Origin: Helicobacter rappini
GTDB lineage: Bacteria; Campylobacterota; Campylobacteria; Campylobacterales; Helicobacteraceae
Length of the DNA: 64,000 nt
Direction of reading: 5' to 3'
Assembly (NCBI RefSeq): GCF_900198625.1
Contig: NZ_FZPK01000015.1
Location: 1 to 64,000, forward strand
How positions within the stretch are numbered: position 1 is the stretch's first letter; the number at the start of each line of letters is the position of its first letter. The notes beneath the pieces were generated by a model, which did not search any database, was not told the origin of the DNA, and saw only the letters and a program-made list of their open reading frames with translations. Shown here one piece after another: positions 1 to 8,912 of this stretch. A program made the position numbers and the translations under genes.

Positions 1-629
1 AGCTGTGGTGTGCTCATCATCACAATATCAGCTTTAAGGCTATTAAGACGAGAGATAGCCTTAGGACTATCGCTACTACCGATGTATTCAAATTGTGCGT
101 TGGGGTTGTGGTTTTGCGTTGTGTGTTTGTTTGTGTTATTAGATTCTAGGTTTTTATCATATTGGGTGCGTAAGTGCGAAATATCTTTTTTGGTTTCTAT
201 GTTAGATACTTCGCCCAAAGGCTCAGTATGACAAGTGGTTGTAGATTCTAACTTCTGTATAGAATCTTTTTTAGAATCTAAATCTTTTGTATATAGTTCA
301 AAATCCTCTTTTGATGAAGTAAGATAGGTGTAAGGATAAGAGATGGAATCTAGATAAGTTAATATAGGCTTAAAAACATTGTGATATTGCTTGCCCTCAC
401 TATAAAAGACAAGTTTATGATTTTCTTGCTTACCTTTCTTAAGCTTTACTCCCCCGCCAGATGTCAAAGAAATAACTTTATAAAAAATACTTTTGAAGAA
501 AAAGAGAGCTGAAGCAAAAAGAGCAATGGCAGATGAAAGCAATAAAGAGCCAGTGCCCGGATCAAGATAGGCAAATGCTATGCTAGGTGATAGGCATAGC
601 AGAATAAAAAATGAGAGAATGGGTTTCAT
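1..629 (-). CDS. N-terminal part of a TagB/CDP-glycerol glycerophosphotransferase-like envelope protein (partial)
   Basis: The minus strand is open from an ATG at 629 to the window edge, so the C-terminus is missing. It begins with a hydrophobic signal or anchor, then YLDPGTGS and a second hydrophobic stretch. This start is typical of proteins whose later part resembles CDP-glycerol glycerophosphotransferases. FYSEGKQYHNVFKPI and LKADIVMMSTPQL fit the start of that catalytic fold. Between them about 60 residues rich in LDS/LES and CHTEPLGEVSNIE look like an in-frame copy of the dispersed repeat seen elsewhere here. A role in surface polymer or glycolipid assembly is family inference. The substrate cannot be read from this fragment. 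Confidence 0.65.
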   Translation of the reverse strand, partial: MKPILSFFILLCLSPSIAFAYLDPGTGSLLLSSAIALFASALFFFKSIFYKVISLTSGGGVKLKKGKQENHKLVFYSEGKQYHNVFKPILTYLDSISYPYTYLTSSKEDFELYTKDLDSKKDSIQKLESTTTCHTEPLGEVSNIETKKDISHLRTQYDKNLESNNTNKHTTQNHNPNAQFEYIGSSDSPKAISRLNSLKADIVMMSTPQ

Positions 630-850
630 GTAAATCCTTGAGTATTATTTTAAGCTAGCATTAGTATTTGATAATTAAAATTTGACAAAAACAAAAATAA
701 GTCGAGATTATAACATATATTATAGTTTTTTTTTGCTTTATGAGTTCATATAGAAAGCCTTGCAGCAATAAATTATCTCATCAAAACAAAGCTTACATGC
801 ACATTAACACAAAATTTATCCCCATTTTTCGTAGCTATAAAGCTTTATGC

Positions 851-856
851 TACAAT
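851..856 (+). promoter_or_regulatory. -10 element for the phosphomannomutase gene
   Basis: TACAAT lies 29 bases before the ATG at 886. No good -35 is visible, as is common in this group. The ribosome site AAGGGG lies five bases before the start. Confidence 0.45.
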
Positions 857-885
857 ATGTTTTATTTAAGTTTTAAGGGGAATGT

Positions 886-2304
886 ATGTCGATTTTTCGT
901 GAATATGATATTCGAGGTATTTTTGAAGTTGATTTAACAAAAGAAGTGGTAGTAAAAATTGGCTATTTACTTGGAGAAGAGATTAAAAAGCATGATAATA
1001 AAGTTGCCATTGGATATGATGCAAGGACGCATAGTCCTACTCTCTTTGAATGGCTTAGCTATGGACTACAAGCAAGTGGATTAGAGGTCTTTAATCTTGG
1101 CATGATTCCCACACCTGTTGCGTATTACTGCACTTTTAGCACAGAAATTAAAAGCTCGATTATGATTACAGGCTCGCATAATCCACCGCAATACAATGGC
1201 TTTAAAATCACAATCAACAAAGCCCCATTTTATGGAGAACAGATTCAAGCACTTGGCAGAAAAATGGCAAGTATCAATGTGCCACATATCACACAAAAAG
1301 ATTCAGTAAAGCTTAATGTTTTAGAATCTTATATAGACTACATGACAAAAGAGTTTGCGATATTAGAGGACTTAAAAGAGACTATTATATTTGACTGCGG
1401 TAATGGCGTGGCGGGCATTGCTTTGACAAAGATTATAGAGAATCTAGGATTGATGGCTATCCCCTTATACTTTGAGCCAGATGGCACTTTCCCAAATCAT
1501 CACCCAGACCCAAGCGAAGAGCATAATCTAGTGGATATACAAAATGCCCTAAAAGCACACAACGCCCATATTGGTATCGCATTTGATGGTGATGCTGATA
1601 GAGTAGCCCTAATCTCACAGAATCACAACTTTAAAGGCGATGAGTTGGCTATACTTTTCGCACGAGACATTGCAAAGACTATTACAAATCCAACGATAAT
1701 AGGCGAGGTCAAATGCTCTCAAGTCATGTATGATAGCATTAATGCGATAGGCAAAAGTGTAATGTATAAAACAGGACATAGCAATCTTAAAGTCAAGCTA
1801 AAAGAGCTAAACGCACAGCTTGCATGTGAGATGAGTGGGCATATATTCTTTAATGATAGGTATTTTGGCTATGATGATGCGATATATGCGGCTTTAAGGA
1901 TTCTGGAGCTAATCTATAAAGAGAAGCAAACTCATAAGAATCTAAAAACGCCCATTGAGACATTGGAAAATAGCATAAAATCCCTGCCAAAAACTTATAG
2001 CACACAAGAAGAAAAGATAAAAACAGATGAAGCACAGAAGTTTCACATTATAACGAGTTTGCAGACTAGATTGCAAGAGATTCTAAAAGCGCAAAAAGAG
2101 GGCAAAAATACAGACTTTTCAGCAGATTTTCCGGAGATTGTAGAGATTATTAGCATTGATGGTGTGAGAGTTGTGTTTAAAGATGGCTGGGGGCTTGTGC
2201 GTGCGAGTAATACGACACCCACACTTGTTACGCGTTTTGAAGCCTATACAGAAGAGAAGTTATCACTCTATAAACAAGCACTTTTAAGCCTAATCAAGCA
2301 ATAA
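886..2304 (+). CDS. algC: phosphomannomutase/phosphoglucomutase
   Basis: Cytosolic alpha-D-phosphohexomutase that interconverts hexose 6- and 1-phosphates, feeding nucleotide-sugar and lipopolysaccharide synthesis. The phosphoserine loop TGSHNP, the metal loop DGDADR and the sugar loop CEMSGH are all present in order. The C-terminal phosphate-binding domain has RASNTTPTLVTRFE. The length of 472 residues is normal. A linker around residues 350-410 is richer in charged residues than usual but keeps frame. The ATG at 886 is preceded by AAGGGG; an ATG at 882 is in another frame. Whether mannose or glucose phosphate is preferred cannot be read from sequence. Confidence 0.9.
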   Translation: MSIFREYDIRGIFEVDLTKEVVVKIGYLLGEEIKKHDNKVAIGYDARTHSPTLFEWLSYGLQASGLEVFNLGMIPTPVAYYCTFSTEIKSSIMITGSHNPPQYNGFKITINKAPFYGEQIQALGRKMASINVPHITQKDSVKLNVLESYIDYMTKEFAILEDLKETIIFDCGNGVAGIALTKIIENLGLMAIPLYFEPDGTFPNHHPDPSEEHNLVDIQNALKAHNAHIGIAFDGDADRVALISQNHNFKGDELAILFARDIAKTITNPTIIGEVKCSQVMYDSINAIGKSVMYKTGHSNLKVKLKELNAQLACEMSGHIFFNDRYFGYDDAIYAALRILELIYKEKQTHKNLKTPIETLENSIKSLPKTYSTQEEKIKTDEAQKFHIITSLQTRLQEILKAQKEGKNTDFSADFPEIVEIISIDGVRVVFKDGWGLVRASNTTPTLVTRFEAYTEEKLSLYKQALLSLIKQ

Positions 2305-2483
2305 TGTAAATAAAAGGAATGCAAGATGAAGCAACCCTTAAAAAAGATATAGAATCTAAAAGTAAGGACTTATCACAGAACGATAACACAAAGTCTAGCC
2401 AATCACAAGATTAGTTTAAAGCTTTGCTGTGCTTAAATGATAGGTTATTTTAGATTCTAATGATTAAATTGCATAAGGCATGT

Positions 2484-3170
2484 TTATTGAAAAATCACTT
2501 CATCATGGATATTTCCATCTAAAAAGTGAATTGCTCTGTGTGCGTATTGTGCCATGTCTGGCTCGTGCGTTACCATAAGGATCGTAATATTCATATCGCG
2601 ATTTAGTCGTGTTAGAATCTCCATAACTTCATTACTTCTTTTTGTATCAAGATTACCTGTTGGCTCATCAGCGAGTAAAAATAAAGGCTTCATAACGATT
2701 GCACGCGCTATGGCTACACGCTGACACTGCCCACCGCTAAGCTCTCCGCTACTATGATGCGACCAGTCCGCAAGTCCCACCATATCAAGTGCTTCAAGTG
2801 CGATTTTTTGCCGCTCTCTTTTGTGCATACCGCGATATATGAGCGGTAACTCCACATTCTCAAGCGCAGAAGTCCTTGATAAAAGATTAAAACCTTGAAA
2901 GATAAATCCCATATAATGCCGCCGCAATAATGCCCTTTGTGTCCGTGTCAGCGTAAAAACATCAACACCATTGAAATAATACTTGCCCGTTGTAGCAATA
3001 TCAAGGCAGCCAAGTATATTCGCCATTGTGGATTTACCTGACCCAGAAGGACCCATGAGGGCTACAAACTCACCTTTTTTAATCTCTAAATTCACACCAT
3101 GTAGGGCTTGAAAAGTATTTTTACCCTTGCCATAAGTCTTTGTTATAGAATCTAGCTGTATGAAACTCAC
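2484..3170 (-). CDS. ABC transporter ATPase of the MacB/LolD type (orphan)
   Basis: Nucleotide-binding subunit of an ABC exporter or lipoprotein-release-type system. Walker A GPSGSGKST, the Q-loop FIFQGFNLL, the signature LSGGQCQRVAIARA, Walker B LLADEPTGNLD and the switch His in VTHEP are all present. The signature carries Cys where LolD/MacB proteins usually have a second Gln. Start is GTG at 3170 after AGGG; no in-frame ATG fits better. No FtsX/MacB-type permease lies next to it: panB is upstream and algC converges downstream. Its membrane partner must therefore be elsewhere, and the substrate is unknown. Confidence 0.85.
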   Translation of the reverse strand: MSFIQLDSITKTYGKGKNTFQALHGVNLEIKKGEFVALMGPSGSGKSTMANILGCLDIATTGKYYFNGVDVFTLTRTQRALLRRHYMGFIFQGFNLLSRTSALENVELPLIYRGMHKRERQKIALEALDMVGLADWSHHSSGELSGGQCQRVAIARAIVMKPLFLLADEPTGNLDTKRSNEVMEILTRLNRDMNITILMVTHEPDMAQYAHRAIHFLDGNIHDEVIFQ

Positions 3171-3339
3171 AATTTTCCCTTACAAAATCTTTGATAGATC
3201 TAAAAAAACTAAAAAATTTAGCTCGTCATATTTTATATAAAAAATTTCACAAAAATATTAAAATACAACAGCAATGCAAACCTATATAAAGCTAGTTTCT
3301 AAACAAAAAGTATATAATATTGCTAAATTAAAATAAACA

Positions 3340-4134
3340 CTAATAACTCTCACTCTCACTAGGAAAAGCTGCATTTTTTACATCATTAGCATAGTTACGC
3401 ACAGCTTCTTTTAGCATACTTTTACCATCGCAATACTGCCTTACAAATTTAGGCTTAAACGCATCAAAAAAGCCAAAAGCATCACTCCATACAAGAATCT
3501 GCCCATCACAATGCACCCCCGCACCAATGCCAATAGTAGGCACTTTCACTGCTTGTGTAATCTTTTGTGCGACATTTGCTTTTACCCCCTCACAAAGTAT
3601 GCCAAACACACCTGCTTCTTGCATAGCAATAGCGCTCTCTATCAATTCATTTTCCTCTAATTCATTTTTACCTTTTACTTTAAATCCACCTTCAAAACGC
3701 ATGAATTGCGGCTTTAAGCCAATGTGAGCCATAACTGCGATCCCCTCACTACAAAGTGCTTTTACAATATCAAGTTTAGCAAAATCTACTTCTATTTTCA
3801 GCGCATCAACACTGCATTCCTTGTAATATTTAAGCGCATTTTTTAATGCCATTTTCTTTGTCGCATAAGTCCCAAAGGGCATATCTCCAAGAATGAAAGA
3901 ATGCTTTGCTCCAGCACACACCGCCTTTGTGTGATAAATCATCTCATCAAGGCTTGCACGCAAAGTCTCACTCTCACCACCAAAACTCATTTTAAGACTA
4001 TCACCGACTAAAATCATATCGACTTCACCATCAAAGATTCTCGCCATAAGTGCATCATAAGCCGTGATTGCTACAATTTTTTCTTTACCTTTTTTTGCAC
4101 GAAGTGTATTTAGCGTTACTTTTTTATCTAGCAT
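3340..4134 (-). CDS. panB: 3-methyl-2-oxobutanoate hydroxymethyltransferase
   Basis: First committed step of pantothenate (coenzyme A) synthesis: transfers a hydroxymethyl group from methylenetetrahydrofolate to 2-oxoisovalerate to give ketopantoate. At 264 residues it has the normal length. The TIM-barrel motifs include ITAYDALMA, the metal-binding LVGDSLKM, DMPFGTY, AHIGLKPQ and PTIGIGAG followed by CDGQILV. It lies upstream of the ABC ATPase gene with about 170 bases between them, so cotranscription is possible but not evident. panC and panD are not in the window. Confidence 0.93.
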   Translation of the reverse strand: MLDKKVTLNTLRAKKGKEKIVAITAYDALMARIFDGEVDMILVGDSLKMSFGGESETLRASLDEMIYHTKAVCAGAKHSFILGDMPFGTYATKKMALKNALKYYKECSVDALKIEVDFAKLDIVKALCSEGIAVMAHIGLKPQFMRFEGGFKVKGKNELEENELIESAIAMQEAGVFGILCEGVKANVAQKITQAVKVPTIGIGAGVHCDGQILVWSDAFGFFDAFKPKFVRQYCDGKSMLKEAVRNYANDVKNAAFPSESESY

Positions 4135-4190
4135 TCTTGTCTAACCTTGTATGAATTTTAGGGCTTTATTGTAGCATAACTTTCATAAAA

Positions 4191-4829
4191 TCAAGTCGTA
4201 ATAACGCCTATTCCACGAAGCCCAGAAATAATCATTTTCACTCCCATAGCAATGATAAACACAAGGGCTATGCGTGAAAAAATGTATAAAATAAGTTTGC
4301 CAAATATTTTTTCAATAGTCGCTGCATAATGAAATAATGAAAACATAAATAAAAACGCACACATAATCGCCCCAATGGCAACTAACATGCTTTTATCTTC
4401 TGCGATAACAATAATAGTCGCAAGTGTGCCCGGACCCACAAGCATGGGGAATGCCATGGGGATAATGCTTTTGCGGAATAATTCATCAAACTTTAAATTC
4501 TGATAGCTTGAAAAATCTTGTATTGTCGAAGAAAAAAGCAGGTTTTTTAAACTCATAACAATAAGGATCAAACCCCCTGCAATACGCACATCATCAAGGC
4601 TTACACGAAATAAATATTTCATAATAAAAGACCCGGTAAATAAAAACACAAGCACAATGCAAAAAGCAGTAAAAACGATATTTCTAAAAAGCTTTTTCCG
4701 CATGGGCTTTTTTACGCCCTCTGTCATTGAGATAAACTGCGGGAGATTACCAAAAGGATTTAAGACTGCAGTTACAGCGATAGCCCCAACAAACAATGCG
4801 TGTAAATCAGATTCCATACCGCTAAACAT
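4191..4829 (-). CDS. MarC-family integral membrane protein
   Basis: Six-helix inner-membrane protein of the MarC/UPF0056 family, 212 residues. The motif NPFGNLPQF in the first helix and PMLVGPGTLATII in the fourth are family hallmarks. The start at 4829 follows AAAGGG by five bases. The stop is 56 bases before panB's start on the same strand, so panB may be transcribed from it or share its message. The family's function is unsettled; early links to multiple antibiotic resistance were not upheld. No substrate is suggested. Confidence 0.85.
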   Translation of the reverse strand: MFSGMESDLHALFVGAIAVTAVLNPFGNLPQFISMTEGVKKPMRKKLFRNIVFTAFCIVLVFLFTGSFIMKYLFRVSLDDVRIAGGLILIVMSLKNLLFSSTIQDFSSYQNLKFDELFRKSIIPMAFPMLVGPGTLATIIVIAEDKSMLVAIGAIMCAFLFMFSLFHYAATIEKIFGKLILYIFSRIALVFIIAMGVKMIISGLRGIGVITT

Positions 4830-4941
4830 TTTTGCCCTTTATTTCAAAATCTTGCTATTATATTCTAAAATTACATATTTTCATAGATATGACTTAAGAA
4901 AGTGTTAGAATCTATTTATAAAAGCTACTTTGAATGTCTGT

Positions 4942-4947
4942 TATAAT
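4942..4947 (+). promoter_or_regulatory. -10 element for pth
   Basis: A perfect TATAAT lies 28 bases before the chosen pth start, in the divergent gap with marC. It argues that translation starts at 4976 and not at the upstream in-frame codon at 4934, which would lie before the -10 element. Confidence 0.55.
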
Positions 4948-4975
4948 TACTTCGGAAAATAACAAAAGGATAAAT

Positions 4976-6352
4976 ATGCAAACAATAGCTATCGTAGGTC
5001 TAGGCAATATCGGCACAAAATATGCGATGACAAGGCATAATATGGGCTTTTTAAGCTTGTATGCCATCACGCAAATGCTAAATAATCCCTATATACTACA
5101 CAACTCTTTGGACTATCAAAATACTAAAACTTTACTTGGCGATCTTGAAAGTCTTGTAGATAAAAAAAAGGGCATAATGCAATGGCAAAATCAAAAAAGT
5201 ATGCAAAGCTTTCAAGCAAAAATTAGCCTTAAAGACTTTGTATCGCCTTTAGAGTATTTTCCATTTTTCTTAACTCAACTCAAATGTCTAAATCCACATA
5301 AAAAGCCCTTAGATAGCCTAGAACTACAAAAAATTTTTAGAGAGAAATTAGGAAGTTTATCAAATGAATATGAGATTCTATGTATCGCTCCAACCACCTT
5401 TATGAATAGAAGTGGTATCGCACTTCAAAGCATTGAAAAGAAGTGTAATATCGCCCAAATGATTGTTATCTATGATGATTTAGATACTCGTTTTGGGAAT
5501 CTTAGCTTTCGTTATAAAGGCGGAAGTGGTGGGCATAATGGCTTAAAATCAATCCATGAATATGTGAAGAGAGATTATTTGCGTGTAAAGCTTGGGATTG
5601 GCAATAATATCATATTGCATGACATGCTAGATTCTCTTGTAGCGCATAACACACGAGTAAGTATAGAATCTTTTAGGACACTTTTTTATGAAACCTATTT
5701 AGAAAAGCTATGTATGGCAAAAATCTTTAAAACAAAAAGCCTTTTTAAAGTTATGGAATCTAAAATTTTTATGGATAAAAATTTAGATTCTAATGATTTT
5801 AATATTGGGTGTCAGCAAATGTCTAGCATGGATTCTAATCCTTGTCGTGTTGAGTGCAACAAAACATCTAACAAAAATTTTGAAAAAGATATTTCAAATA
5901 CAACTCAATATAATAAGATTTTAGAATCTCAACCATTTGGACGGGTGCAGGGCGTAGGGGTGCAAGATAATGAGAATTTAGAATCTACTCAAAGCACAGA
6001 TTCTATAAATAGCGTTGCAACAACACAGAATAAAGATTCTAAAACTTCCACCCCAAACACAGACTTAACACAAAAAATAGATTCTATAAAACAAGAAGAC
6101 TACGAAGCTATTATGAATCTCTTTTCTTCACATCAAAAAAGTGGCGATAAAGAAGTGGCAAACTATGTTTTATCGCCATTTAATACGCATGAAAAAACTC
6201 TTTTAGCACCCCTTTTAGCATATAATGGGCTTGTAGTTATGGCTACATTATTTGAATGGGCGTATAGAAATCACAATACTCAAACAAGCACAGATTCTAC
6301 ACAAACTCAAACTTTCATGCCCCTTGATCCTTTTTCTGTGCTACTCAAATAG
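4976..6352 (+). CDS. pth: peptidyl-tRNA hydrolase with two large insertions
   Basis: Cleaves peptidyl-tRNA released from stalled ribosomes. The catalytic set is intact: Asn11 in GLGNIGTKY, His21 in RHNMGF, Asp in IYDDLD and Asn in GGSGGHNGLKSI. Start is ATG 4976 with AAAAGGA five bases before. Pth is normally about 190 residues; this one has 458. An extra segment of roughly 60 residues follows the first helix. A block of about 180 residues (around 5610-6150) splits LGIG from the C-terminal ANYVLSPF motif. The second block is rich in LDS/LES and contains repeat-like pieces PCRVECNKTSN and FGRVQGVGVQ. No stop breaks the frame, so the protein is probably active with a long surface loop. Confidence 0.88.
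   Translation: MQTIAIVGLGNIGTKYAMTRHNMGFLSLYAITQMLNNPYILHNSLDYQNTKTLLGDLESLVDKKKGIMQWQNQKSMQSFQAKISLKDFVSPLEYFPFFLTQLKCLNPHKKPLDSLELQKIFREKLGSLSNEYEILCIAPTTFMNRSGIALQSIEKKCNIAQMIVIYDDLDTRFGNLSFRYKGGSGGHNGLKSIHEYVKRDYLRVKLGIGNNIILHDMLDSLVAHNTRVSIESFRTLFYETYLEKLCMAKIFKTKSLFKVMESKIFMDKNLDSNDFNIGCQQMSSMDSNPCRVECNKTSNKNFEKDISNTTQYNKILESQPFGRVQGVGVQDNENLESTQSTDSINSVATTQNKDSKTSTPNTDLTQKIDSIKQEDYEAIMNLFSSHQKSGDKEVANYVLSPFNTHEKTLLAPLLAYNGLVVMATLFEWAYRNHNTQTSTDSTQTQTFMPLDPFSVLLK
5840..5872 (+). repeat. VERSE-type dispersed repeat inside pth
   Basis: A degenerate copy of the element read elsewhere as CHVERSExSxIES; here it gives PCRVECNKTSN. The core TTGTCGTGTTGAG aligns with TTGTCATGTTGAG in murJ. Confidence 0.55.
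5931..5985 (+). repeat. GRVQGVGVQ-type dispersed repeat inside pth
   Basis: The segment encodes FGRVQGVGVQDNENLES. It matches the reverse-strand copy at 13331-13386, which encodes NGWVQGVVVQNRENLK in an unrelated protein. Confidence 0.6.
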
Positions 6353-6507
6353 GCTACGCAGCTCTCTTTTTAACGACATAAAGTATAATTTTCTTAATTT
6401 TTAGTAACTCTAAGTTAAGATTGTTATCATAAAACCTTAACGCTAAGAAACTCATATACACATCGCTTAGTTTATACATGCTTGTAAAATATATAGACAA
6501 ATATGAA

Positions 6508-6951
6508 TTAAAGCTTAAATATACTATCCAGTCGTAAGAAAAGATTTGGGTGTGCCAACTTAATATTCTTTGCAAATGCCTTTGCATCAATATCTTGAAT
6601 ATTTCCATTTGATTGCTTGTAGGAATGAAACTCATGCAGGGCTACTGCCATTGTATCTTCTAAATCAATTGGCATAAGCTCTCTTATCTCATATCGTAAA
6701 AGCATTAAAAACTTCTCTTCATTATGTTGTTGAATATGTCCTAAAAGATTCTGTAGGGCAAATTGTGGCAGGGCGACAAATTCCTTTCCTTCTGTGGTCT
6801 TTAGAAACCACGCTTCATTTTCATTAAAATCCCCCTCTACAAACTCAAGCAGCCATCTAGCATCATCTAGCTTTGCCATATAGGCTACATTGCTCAGAGT
6901 TTGCAGGCTTTCTACTAGCTTTTTCTTGTCGTATTTTGTTCGTTTAGCCAT
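6508..6951 (-). CDS. conserved small protein coupled to argF
   Basis: A 147-residue soluble protein that I do not recognise with certainty; it may belong to a Campylobacterota-specific uncharacterised family. It is acidic, has no signal peptide or membrane segment, and opens with [12 protein letters not shown]. Its ATG at 6951 has an excellent AGGAG site and lies 37 bases inside the 3' end of argF in another frame, so translation is probably coupled to argF. The C-terminal part ([27 protein letters not shown]) looks structured. No catalytic motif is evident, and no function is proposed. Confidence 0.7.
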   Translation of the reverse strand: MAKRTKYDKKKLVESLQTLSNVAYMAKLDDARWLLEFVEGDFNENEAWFLKTTEGKEFVALPQFALQNLLGHIQQHNEEKFLMLLRYEIRELMPIDLEDTMAVALHEFHSYKQSNGNIQDIDAKAFAKNIKLAHPNLFLRLDSIFKL

Positions 6952-7895
6952 ACCATTACTCCTTTTTGTGCGTGAAGTCTGTTGTGTGCTTCTTCAATAA
7001 TCTTGCTTTGTTTCCCATCAATTACTTCTTCACTTACCTCTAATCCACGATATGCAGGCAGACAATGCAAGAAAATCGCATTTTCATGTGCTAAAGACAT
7101 GATTTTAGAATCTACCTTATAATCCTTAAAGTCCCACATACGCGTCTCTTTTTCGTTCTCTTGCCCCATTGATACCCAAGTATCTGTTGTGATAACATGT
7201 GCGTCTTTTGCAACACTAAAAATATCATCAGTGATGACTATTTTTGCACCACTCTCTTGTGCGTTTTTCTCTGCGATTTCTACAATATCCTTGCTAGGCA
7301 TATACTTCTTAGGACAGGCAAGTCGTATCTCAAAGCCAAGCTTTGAAGCAAGCATAAGCCATGAGTTTGCCATATTATTCCCATCGCCAATATAGGCTAC
7401 AATGGGCTTTGCAATGCTATTTTTTGCTCCCACATCATGCAGTATAGAATCTGGCACAAATATACCGCATTCAATCATAGTGAGATAATCTGCTAAAAGC
7501 TGCATAGGGTGAAATACATCGCTAAGCCCATTAATCACAGGCACACTTGAAAACCTAGCAAACTCTTCTAGCCTCTCGTGCATGTGTGTTCTCACCATAA
7601 TCATATCCACCATAGAGCTAATCACAGCTGAGCTATCGCGGACGATTTCCCCTCTGCCAAGCTGTAATTCATTATTTGACAAAGAGATTCCAAAGCCACC
7701 TAGCTGATAGATCCCCACTTGAAAGCTCACACGAGTGCGAGTAGAGCTTTTCTCAAAAATCATTGCAAGGGTTTTGCCCTTAAGATATGGTGTCGCAATG
7801 CCATTTGTATATTCAGTTTTAATTTTTATCGCAAGTGCAAGCATTTCTAGAATCTCATGCTTTGTAAAATCATTGATAGTTAGAAAATGTCGCAT
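6915..7895 (-). CDS. argF: ornithine carbamoyltransferase
   Basis: Forms citrulline from ornithine and carbamoyl phosphate in arginine synthesis. The carbamoyl-phosphate loop [12 protein letters not shown], the [11 protein letters not shown] motif and the ornithine loop HCLPAYRG are all present. Length 326 is slightly above the usual 305-315. Start ATG 7895 has AAGGA seven bases upstream. The 3' end overlaps the small protein gene 6508-6951. No other arg genes are in the window. An internal segment with [16 protein letters not shown] looks slightly longer than usual. Confidence 0.92.
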   Translation of the reverse strand: MRHFLTINDFTKHEILEMLALAIKIKTEYTNGIATPYLKGKTLAMIFEKSSTRTRVSFQVGIYQLGGFGISLSNNELQLGRGEIVRDSSAVISSMVDMIMVRTHMHERLEEFARFSSVPVINGLSDVFHPMQLLADYLTMIECGIFVPDSILHDVGAKNSIAKPIVAYIGDGNNMANSWLMLASKLGFEIRLACPKKYMPSKDIVEIAEKNAQESGAKIVITDDIFSVAKDAHVITTDTWVSMGQENEKETRMWDFKDYKVDSKIMSLAHENAIFLHCLPAYRGLEVSEEVIDGKQSKIIEEAHNRLHAQKGVMVWLNEQNTTRKS

Positions 7896-8067
7896 GTTTA
7901 TCCTTCATATCGCAATAAAGTAAAAGTGTAATATTACAATAAAACGCTAGAAAAATAGCTTTTTATAGAGAATTTCAGCTTATCACTGGATTTTGTGTTT
8001 AGATTCTAAAGATTCTTACCATCGTTACATTTTGTGCCGTGTCACGAAGTGTTTTATCCAGCATGTT

Positions 8068-8754
8068 TTAATCAAACACATTTTTATCTTGATAAAGTGA
8101 GGGGATACCAGATTGATTAAGCTCTTTGTAGGAATCACAACCTTTTTGCATACCCATATCACATGCCTTGCCATAAAACTCTTTTGCAAGTGACAGATTA
8201 TGTGCTAAGGCTTTTCCTGCTTCATGCAAGTTACCAAGTGTGAAACAGGCATTAGGATACTTTAATTTACATGATTTTTTATAGAGTGTAGCAGCTTTTT
8301 CATAGTCTTGTCTTACACCTTTGCCATGCTCATAAAAATTGGCATTCATAAAACATGATGGAGCATGTTTTTTATCACATGCTTTTTCAAAATATGGCAT
8401 TGCCTCTACAAAATTATTATTCTGTGCTTTATATAAGCCGATAAAGTAGCAACCATTCATATCTTTTTTATCGCATGCTTTTTCAAAATAGGACATTGCT
8501 CGTTTTATAGAATCTGCATATAAAAATATTTCGCCTATCACGCTACATTCATTTTTTGCCTTGCATTCATCTAGGGTTTTTAAGCCGATTCCAATAACTA
8601 TTTTACATGATTCTGCGTTCTTATTAAGGCATTGTTGCGTATGGACTTCCCAAGTCTCTTTGCTGAAATTATTTGGCTTTTCTGTGCGTATGGAATCTAG
8701 TATATTTGCAAAACACACAGAAAATGTAGCCATCACAAAGAATACAAAACGCAT
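8068..8754 (-). CDS. secreted cysteine-rich Sel1-repeat protein (Hcp-like)
   Basis: A signal peptide (MRFVFFVMATFSVCFA) is followed by Sel1-like repeats of about 36 residues. Each has the YFEKACDKKxxxxC pattern in which paired cysteines form disulfides, as in the Helicobacter Hcp family. The repeats read ACDKKDMNGC, ACDKKHAPSC, SCKLKYPNAC and ACDMGMQKGC. Predicted location is periplasm or outside the cell. Hcp proteins have been tied to beta-lactam binding and to host immune recognition, but a specific activity cannot be assigned here. It is a stand-alone gene. Confidence 0.85.
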   Translation of the reverse strand: MRFVFFVMATFSVCFANILDSIRTEKPNNFSKETWEVHTQQCLNKNAESCKIVIGIGLKTLDECKAKNECSVIGEIFLYADSIKRAMSYFEKACDKKDMNGCYFIGLYKAQNNNFVEAMPYFEKACDKKHAPSCFMNANFYEHGKGVRQDYEKAATLYKKSCKLKYPNACFTLGNLHEAGKALAHNLSLAKEFYGKACDMGMQKGCDSYKELNQSGIPSLYQDKNVFD

Positions 8755-8883
8755 AAAACCCCACTTTTGCCGAAATATTCTGTGAAATTTTACATTATTT
8801 CTCTATAAAATAAACTTAAAATAAAATATATATGTTTAGTAACTATTTGTTAGCTTTTATAAAGCTACATTTTAATCTCGCAT

Positions 8884-8899
8884 AGAATCTTAAGATTCT
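8884..8899. terminator. AGAATCT palindrome downstream of the nuclease operon
   Basis: A perfect 16-base palindrome AGAATCTTAAGATTCT lies 13 bases beyond the stop of the OLD-family gene. It is one of several places where facing AGAATCT/AGATTCT words form a hairpin at a gene end. A clear T-run is missing on the minus strand, so termination is only inferred. Confidence 0.3.
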
Positions 8900-8912
8900 G
8901 TGTTTTATATTT

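Noticed and set aside
740-937. Open frame of 65 codons ahead of algC
   Set aside because: It overlaps the algC promoter and start, has no ribosome site and no protein-like features.
2319-2414. 31-codon frame after algC (MQDEATLKKDIESKSKD)
   Set aside because: The AAAAGGA site touches the ATG directly, the peptide is only polar residues with AGAATCT-derived words, and no neighbour suggests a role.
6354-6635. Minus-strand frame of 93 codons after pth
   Set aside because: It overlaps the well-supported 147-residue gene 6508-6951 in another frame and is merely AT-rich hydrophobic sequence.
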